A stretch of 17,440 bases of DNA, from the NCBI GenBank assembly GCA_025360875.1, contig JANYBI010000312.1:1-17440 (forward strand), written 5' to 3'. Positions within the stretch are counted from its first letter, which is position 1. Each line of letters begins with the position of its first letter. The notes under the pieces are model-generated. The model saw nothing but the letters and a program-made list of their open reading frames with translations, made no database searches and was not told where the DNA came from. Of this stretch, positions 13,573-17,440 are shown piece after piece. The position numbers and the translations under genes are program-made. Source of the stretch: Lentisphaerota bacterium (GTDB lineage Bacteria > Verrucomicrobiota > Lentisphaeria > Victivallales > GWF2-50-93).

Positions 13573-16500
13573 TCAGACTGCGAGCAGTTCTTCAAGTCCG
13601 AGATCAATGTCTGTCTTGAACAGATTATTCTTCTCCATGAGACTGCCGCGATTCGCCATCTGGCTGAAGGTATTCTCAATGGCTGATCTTATCTGTGCTT
13701 CGGCAACCATCTGCTGTTCGACAAGCTCTTCCTTGACACCTAGGATGGCATCCATGAATTTCTCTTTCAGCTCGTCAAACTTTGTTTCAAAGTAGGAACT
13801 GTCATTCATGGCGACATTTGGTGCGGTGATCGATACTGAATACGCACCGCTGTACCTGAGGATGTCCGTTTCATAAGATGTCCCCGACATGCCTGCGCCA
13901 CCACCCTTGTTTGTCGGACTCCATGATGTGGCAGGAGTGTTCCAGAGCTGGCCGTTGGCGTTGTTGATATTTGCGCCCTGTTCTGAGGCGGCCCAGTTGA
14001 ATTTCACCGTCAGCGATGAGAACTCGCCAATAGTCCTGCTGATATTCCACACCCTGGCGACAGAGACCAGTGCCTTGGCGGGGCTTACCGGCGTACCGTT
14101 ATATTTGCCGTTCGTGGTCAACGGAGTGGACGTGCTGATACCAATCGCCTTGCTTGTTCCAGTACTGACATTGATGTCCATCTGGGAAACGGTCGCCAGA
14201 TTGGTGCTGTCGTTGAGGAAGAATGAGATCGGTGTGCCAACAGCACCCGGTTTGACCCATACCTTATTATTTCCACGGGTGACGAAGAAGTGTGAAAGAT
14301 CGTCGTTTGCTATTGAGCCATTGACTGTAAGAGTCGCTACTGAAGTGACGGGATTACCGAGCTGGAAATACTGGCTGGGCGAGGCGGCGTCAAAATTGAA
14401 GTTGCCGGTGACAGTCAGTTTGCCTTGCGCCATTATCGCATTGCCGGTAGTCAGATTAAGGGTCGTAACAGTCATTCCGACAGGGGAAATTGTCAGGTTC
14501 CTGGTACCTGCGCCAAGGAGATTGAGAGTGTCGACGTTGAAAGTCTTGGTACCGCTGATAAAGTTCGCGCCATCAAGAGTAAGGGTGTCATACGATACTG
14601 CCACCGCATTATTGAAAGAAGATACTGTTCCTGTATTGGTGAAAGTTCCTCCACCTACAAGGGCTATATGCGACAAACCGGCGACTCTCTCCTTCAAAGT
14701 GCCCGAGTTGTTCAGATTGCCACCGCCGAGATCGATGGAATTTGTTTTCAGGACGACATTGTTAGTCAGGTTTCCGGTTGCGAGGCTGACAGCATTTGCA
14801 GTAATGGAGCCTGTGGTGTTGTTCAGATTGCCTGCGCCAGCCAGTGCAATATTTCCTGTTACGATCATTGTTCCGGTATTGGTCAGGGAACCGCCGGCAA
14901 GAGAAATATTGCCTGCCGCTGTCAAGGTCAAGGAATTGGAGAGGTTGCCAAGACCGGTGAAAGTAATATTATTTACTGTTGACATTGTTCCGGTATTGAT
15001 AAAGTCACCGCCGACTCCGGTAATATCGATTTTTGCACCATTTGTCTTTTCACCTATGGTGGCTGAATTGTTCAACCCGCCACCGTTGAGAGTGATGAGA
15101 TTGGTTTTCATTGTCGCGGAATTGATGATGCTGCCATTTCCGGTGAATATAATGCCTGCGCCACCACCCGCGTTGCTCGTTGTGAACGAGGCCTTGCTGG
15201 TGAGGTTGCCGGAACCCATTGTGAGGGTGTTTACCGTCATGCTTCCGCTATTGTTGGTCAAATTGCCTGCGCCAGTAAGCGTGACTGCGCCCGCAGCTGT
15301 AAATGTGCCGGAATTGGTCAGGCTTCCACCAGCAAGAGTCACTAGGCCGCCGATATTCATCGGGGTTGTCGATGTGTTTGTCAGCGAGCCGGTACCGTTA
15401 TATACGATTGAAGCTGCATTGAATGTCTTTGTATTTGTCAGCGAGCCGTCAACAAGGCTAACATTTGAAGATGCATTGTTGAATATCCCGGAATTTGCAA
15501 AGGAGGCAGTGCCAGCAAGGATGACATCGCTTCCGGCGCCGCCCATGGTTATGGTTCCTGACGAGAGATTGTTCAAGGCGCCGCTGACGTTCATGGTAAT
15601 ATCCCCTGATACTGACAGTGTCGCCGCATTATCCAGCCTGCCGCCATTTAGGACGATGTTGCCGGAGACTGTGACAGGCAGTGTTCCTTTGATCAGGAGG
15701 TTCGCTGTTGCACCAGTAAGCGTAATGCCGTCGGAGATGTATTTGCCCTTTAACAGGGTCAGAGACCTGTTCAGGTTGACAGTGTTGAGATTGTTGACCA
15801 AAGTGGCGCTTCCGGCAGACAGCTGCAATTCACTTCCGTCGCCGAGATAAGCGGAATATCCGGTTCCGTTGACAATAATCTGACCAACCGTTGAACTTGC
15901 AGTGATTATGATCGGAGTAGGGGAGGTGCCTACAGCCTTGGTTGCATTGGTTGCGAACGCCTTGTGCACCAGGACGCCTTTGAGGGCGGTAGGAGTATCA
16001 AAGTTGATTTGTCTGGTGACAGTAATCGAATTCAACAGGTGAATGTCTCCGGTCACGGATGTCACCTTAAGGTCCCTGATGGAAGTCATATTGCCAACAT
16101 ATGCATCAGTGTTGGCGCTGATAGTCAGATCCTTCGCGTTGCCAGTGAATTTGGAGCCAGCTGTGACATCGCTTCCGATAGTGACGCTTCCGGCAGTCGA
16201 TGTGATGGAGATATTTCCAGTCACAAAAGAGCTGACCGTAACATTTCCTACAATGGATATGCTGTTCGGCATTGAGATTGTAGCAGCCGTTCCGACCGCA
16301 TCCTTCGTGATCGTTATATTCCCGCCAAGCTCAAGAACTGCATTAGGCTGTGTCAAATTGATTTTGAAGTCGTTGCTTCCAAAGCTGATCTTGCCATATA
16401 CGGCGAGAGTACCGGAGATTCCGACCGCTGCAGCAGGTGCGTTTGAGGTCACTGTGCCACCGGTATCAAACTCAAGGCGGCTGGGATCTGCTACTATGAG

Positions 16501-17440
16501 GCGGTCAAGCCCAATGTTTAATGTAAGGGCTGTGCTAGTCGTCGTGGCATCGGACAGCTGAAGATTCTGCGACCCGATATTGACTTTGAGGGCTCCCAGC
16601 GCATTGACAGTTATTGTCCCTGTCGTCCAGCTGTTTACGGTCAGACCCTTGCTCAGAATCTGATTGTTCGAGCCATTTGCGACGATATAGCTGTTGTTTT
16701 GGAATACAGCTGAATTTACTGAGGAGCCAAGAGTGGCGCCAGTCAGTGTCACAGTAGTTGCAGTTCCATCGCCGAAGAAGACGGTCTTGTTGCTTCCTGC
16801 CCTGATTGTGGCATTCATTATGTCCACAGCTCCGACAAGAGTGACATTGCCGGATATGGTTGCAATAGTGGCTCCCGCGCCGCCGTCAAATATGCTGGTA
16901 GTCATCAGCATGTCTCCGCTCGCGGTAATAGATGCGTTATTGGCGTTGATCGTACTGTTGGTCATCTGCAGATTGCTGACATGGGACAGGTCTCCGACAG
17001 CGATGCGTGATGCAAATTGGATTGTGCTGTTGTTGACCATGGTCAGATTTCCGGTGACAGTAAGTTTTGTATCAGTACCATTTATTGTACTGTTGTCCAT
17101 ATCCAGATTTCCGGTAATCGTGCCGGTCAAGGTTGAAGCGCTATTGATTGTGCTGTCAGTCATTGCCAGGATTCCGGCGTTGACAGTAAGCGTCGGGGCA
17201 CCGTTGATCGTACTGTTGGTCAGCATGGTCATGATGCCTGAAACAGTAACGGTTGAAGTACCGGTAATTGTGCTGTTAGTGACAGTCATATCTCCGGATG
17301 AAACATTAAATGTCGTCACGCCGGTCAACGTGCCATTCGTCATTGTCAGGTCGCCTGCATTGACGGTAACGGTATTAATGTTGTCCATTGTGAAATCGGA
17401 CAGGGTCATGTTTCCGGCAGTGATAGTGCTGAAAACTGAG
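13573..17440 (-). CDS. Giant beta-helix adhesin-like surface protein, 5' end outside the window
   Basis: The frame is open from the right edge through about 1289 codons to a TGA at 13573; the ATG at 17409 is internal, since residues continue upstream (SVFSTITAGN). Numbering from that ATG: residues 13-130 are 20-residue repeats of the T-L-T-V-N-A-G-x-L-x-M-T-x-S-T-I-N type; 585-930 are longer repeats of the G-N-L-T-N-T-G-T type, both as expected for a right-handed beta-helix. Residues 945-1200 are a distinct beta-rich region containing RVWNISR (1119-1125), FNWAASEQG and YSGAYSVSI. The last 74 residues are charged and helical (ETKFDELKEKFMDAILGVKEELVEQQ). There is no cysteine in the visible 1278 residues. 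No autotransporter barrel and no LPXTG or PEP-CTERM motif is present. A filamentous-haemagglutinin-like or autotransporter-passenger-like adhesin is the best guess; the secretion route is unknown. Confidence 0.85.
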   Translation of the reverse strand, partial: SVFSTITAGNMTLSDFTMDNINTVTVNAGDLTMTNGTLTGVTTFNVSSGDMTVTNSTITGTSTVTVSGIMTMLTNSTINGAPTLTVNAGILAMTDSTINSASTLTGTITGNLDMDNSTINGTDTKLTVTGNLTMVNNSTIQFASRIAVGDLSHVSNLQMTNSTINANNASITASGDMLMTTSIFDGGAGATIATISGNVTLVGAVDIMNATIRAGSNKTVFFGDGTATTVTLTGATLGSSVNSAVFQNNSYIVANGSNNQILSKGLTVNSWTTGTITVNALGALKVNIGSQNLQLSDATTTSTALTLNIGLDRLIVADPSRLEFDTGGTVTSNAPAAAVGISGTLAVYGKISFGSNDFKINLTQPNAVLELGGNITITKDAVGTAATISMPNSISIVGNVTVSSFVTGNISITSTAGSVTIGSDVTAGSKFTGNAKDLTISANTDAYVGNMTSIRDLKVTSVTGDIHLLNSITVTRQINFDTPTALKGVLVHKAFATNATKAVGTSPTPIIITASSTVGQIIVNGTGYSAYLGDGSELQLSAGSATLVNNLNTVNLNRSLTLLKGKYISDGITLTGATANLLIKGTLPVTVSGNIVLNGGRLDNAATLSVSGDITMNVSGALNNLSSGTITMGGAGSDVILAGTASFANSGIFNNASSNVSLVDGSLTNTKTFNAASIVYNGTGSLTNTSTTPMNIGGLVTLAGGSLTNSGTFTAAGAVTLTGAGNLTNNSGSMTVNTLTMGSGNLTSKASFTTSNAGGGAGIIFTGNGSIINSATMKTNLITLNGGGLNNSATIGEKTNGAKIDITGVGGDFINTGTMSTVNNITFTGLGNLSNSLTLTAAGNISLAGGSLTNTGTMIVTGNIALAGAGNLNNTTGSITANAVSLATGNLTNNVVLKTNSIDLGGGNLNNSGTLKERVAGLSHIALVGGGTFTNTGTVSSFNNAVAVSYDTLTLDGANFISGTKTFNVDTLNLLGAGTRNLTISPVGMTVTTLNLTTGNAIMAQGKLTVTGNFNFDAASPSQYFQLGNPVTSVATLTVNGSIANDDLSHFFVTRGNNKVWVKPGAVGTPISFFLNDSTNLATVSQMDINVSTGTSKAIGISTSTPLTTNGKYNGTPVSPAKALVSVARVWNISRTIGEFSSLTVKFNWAASEQGANINNANGQLWNTPATSWSPTNKGGGAGMSGTSYETDILRYSGAYSVSITAPNVAMNDSSYFETKFDELKEKFMDAILGVKEELVEQQMVAEAQIRSAIENTFSQMANRGSLMEKNNLFKTDIDLGLEELLAV
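14620..15492 (-). repeat. Degenerate repeats encoding G-x-L-x-N-T/S-G-T beta-helix coils
   Basis: Residues about 640-930 of the adhesin repeat the pattern of a short strand, then G-G/N-x-L-T-N-T/S-G-T, about 14 times with spacing near 20-24 residues. Examples are SLTNSGTF, NLTNNSGSM, DFINTGTM, SLTNTGTM, NLNNSGTL and TFTNTGTV. On the plus strand this creates a long spurious open frame. Confidence 0.75.
17020..17373 (-). repeat. 60-bp tandem repeats encoding 20-residue beta-helix coils
   Basis: Six consecutive coils start at residues about 13, 33, 53, 73, 93 and 115, each T-x-T-V-x-x-G-x-L-x-M-T-N-S-T-I-N-G-x-x. The exact 20-residue period means about 60 bp per unit. One unit has a 2-residue insertion. 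The array begins at or before the window edge, so more units probably lie outside. Confidence 0.75.

Noticed and set aside
13889..15850. A 653-codon open frame on the plus strand
   Set aside because: It lies entirely antisense to the beta-helix adhesin gene. Its repeated V-R-L-P-P-type residues are the reverse complement of the G-N-L-T-N-type coils, and it has no ribosome site or recognisable family.

Overview
The window looks like chromosomal DNA of a Gram-negative-type environmental bacterium. The best guess is the PVC group (Lentisphaerota, Kiritimatiellota or Verrucomicrobiota), probably a metagenome-assembled genome. This rests on content only: several uroporphyrinogen-decarboxylase-family (UroD) proteins, a Gfo/Idh/MocA oxidoreductase, an AraC regulator, a small SGNH hydrolase, very large secreted mosaic proteins, and intergenic DNA full of short palindromes and 7-8 bp degenerate tandem repeats. 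There is no rRNA, tRNA or housekeeping marker, so the phylum call is an inference.

Left part (1-3597, all minus strand). Transcription runs right to left through three consecutive UroD-family genes (A 3597-2662, B 2665-1628, C 1619-474). A and B overlap by 4 bp, and B and C are 8 bp apart, so they look like one operon. Only B keeps the full His-X-Cys ... Cys zinc-site pattern of corrinoid methyltransferases. Downstream, after a cluster of REP-like palindromes (386-465), lies the N-terminal part of a Gfo/Idh/MocA-type dehydrogenase cut by the window edge.

Centre (3598-6901). A 356-bp gap holds several palindromic elements, including a symmetrical pair with outward GTAGTA heads. Next comes a zinc-dependent medium-chain alcohol dehydrogenase (minus), divergent from an AraC-family regulator (plus). 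The regulator converges on an SGNH hydrolase gene (minus). The intergenic stretches carry degenerate 7-8 bp tandem repeats, and one 38-bp block occurs downstream of both the dehydrogenase and the hydrolase genes. The natural reading is a small catabolic module: the AraC protein senses a carbohydrate-like or methylated compound and controls the dehydrogenase, and the UroD-like and Gfo/Idh proteins may process the same kind of substrate. No corrinoid protein is present to prove methyl transfer.

Right part (6902-17440, minus strand). Two giant extracellular protein genes lie in tandem. The upstream one (at least 1289 codons, 5' end outside the window) is a cysteine-free, Thr/Asn/Gly/Ser-rich beta-helix adhesin-like protein with 20-residue repeats and an unusual charged helical tail. 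The downstream one (2141 aa) is a secreted M6-type metalloprotease followed by a chain of beta-sandwich modules: two ASPM/SPD-2/Hydin-like, Calx-beta, two InlB-like, three PPC, four FN3-like and one carboxypeptidase-regulatory-like, then an unrecognised C-terminal region. A clear hairpin follows the protease gene as a terminator. The pair probably acts at or outside the cell surface in adhesion and polymer degradation. No CRISPR array, integrase, transposase, phage gene or RNA gene was found.
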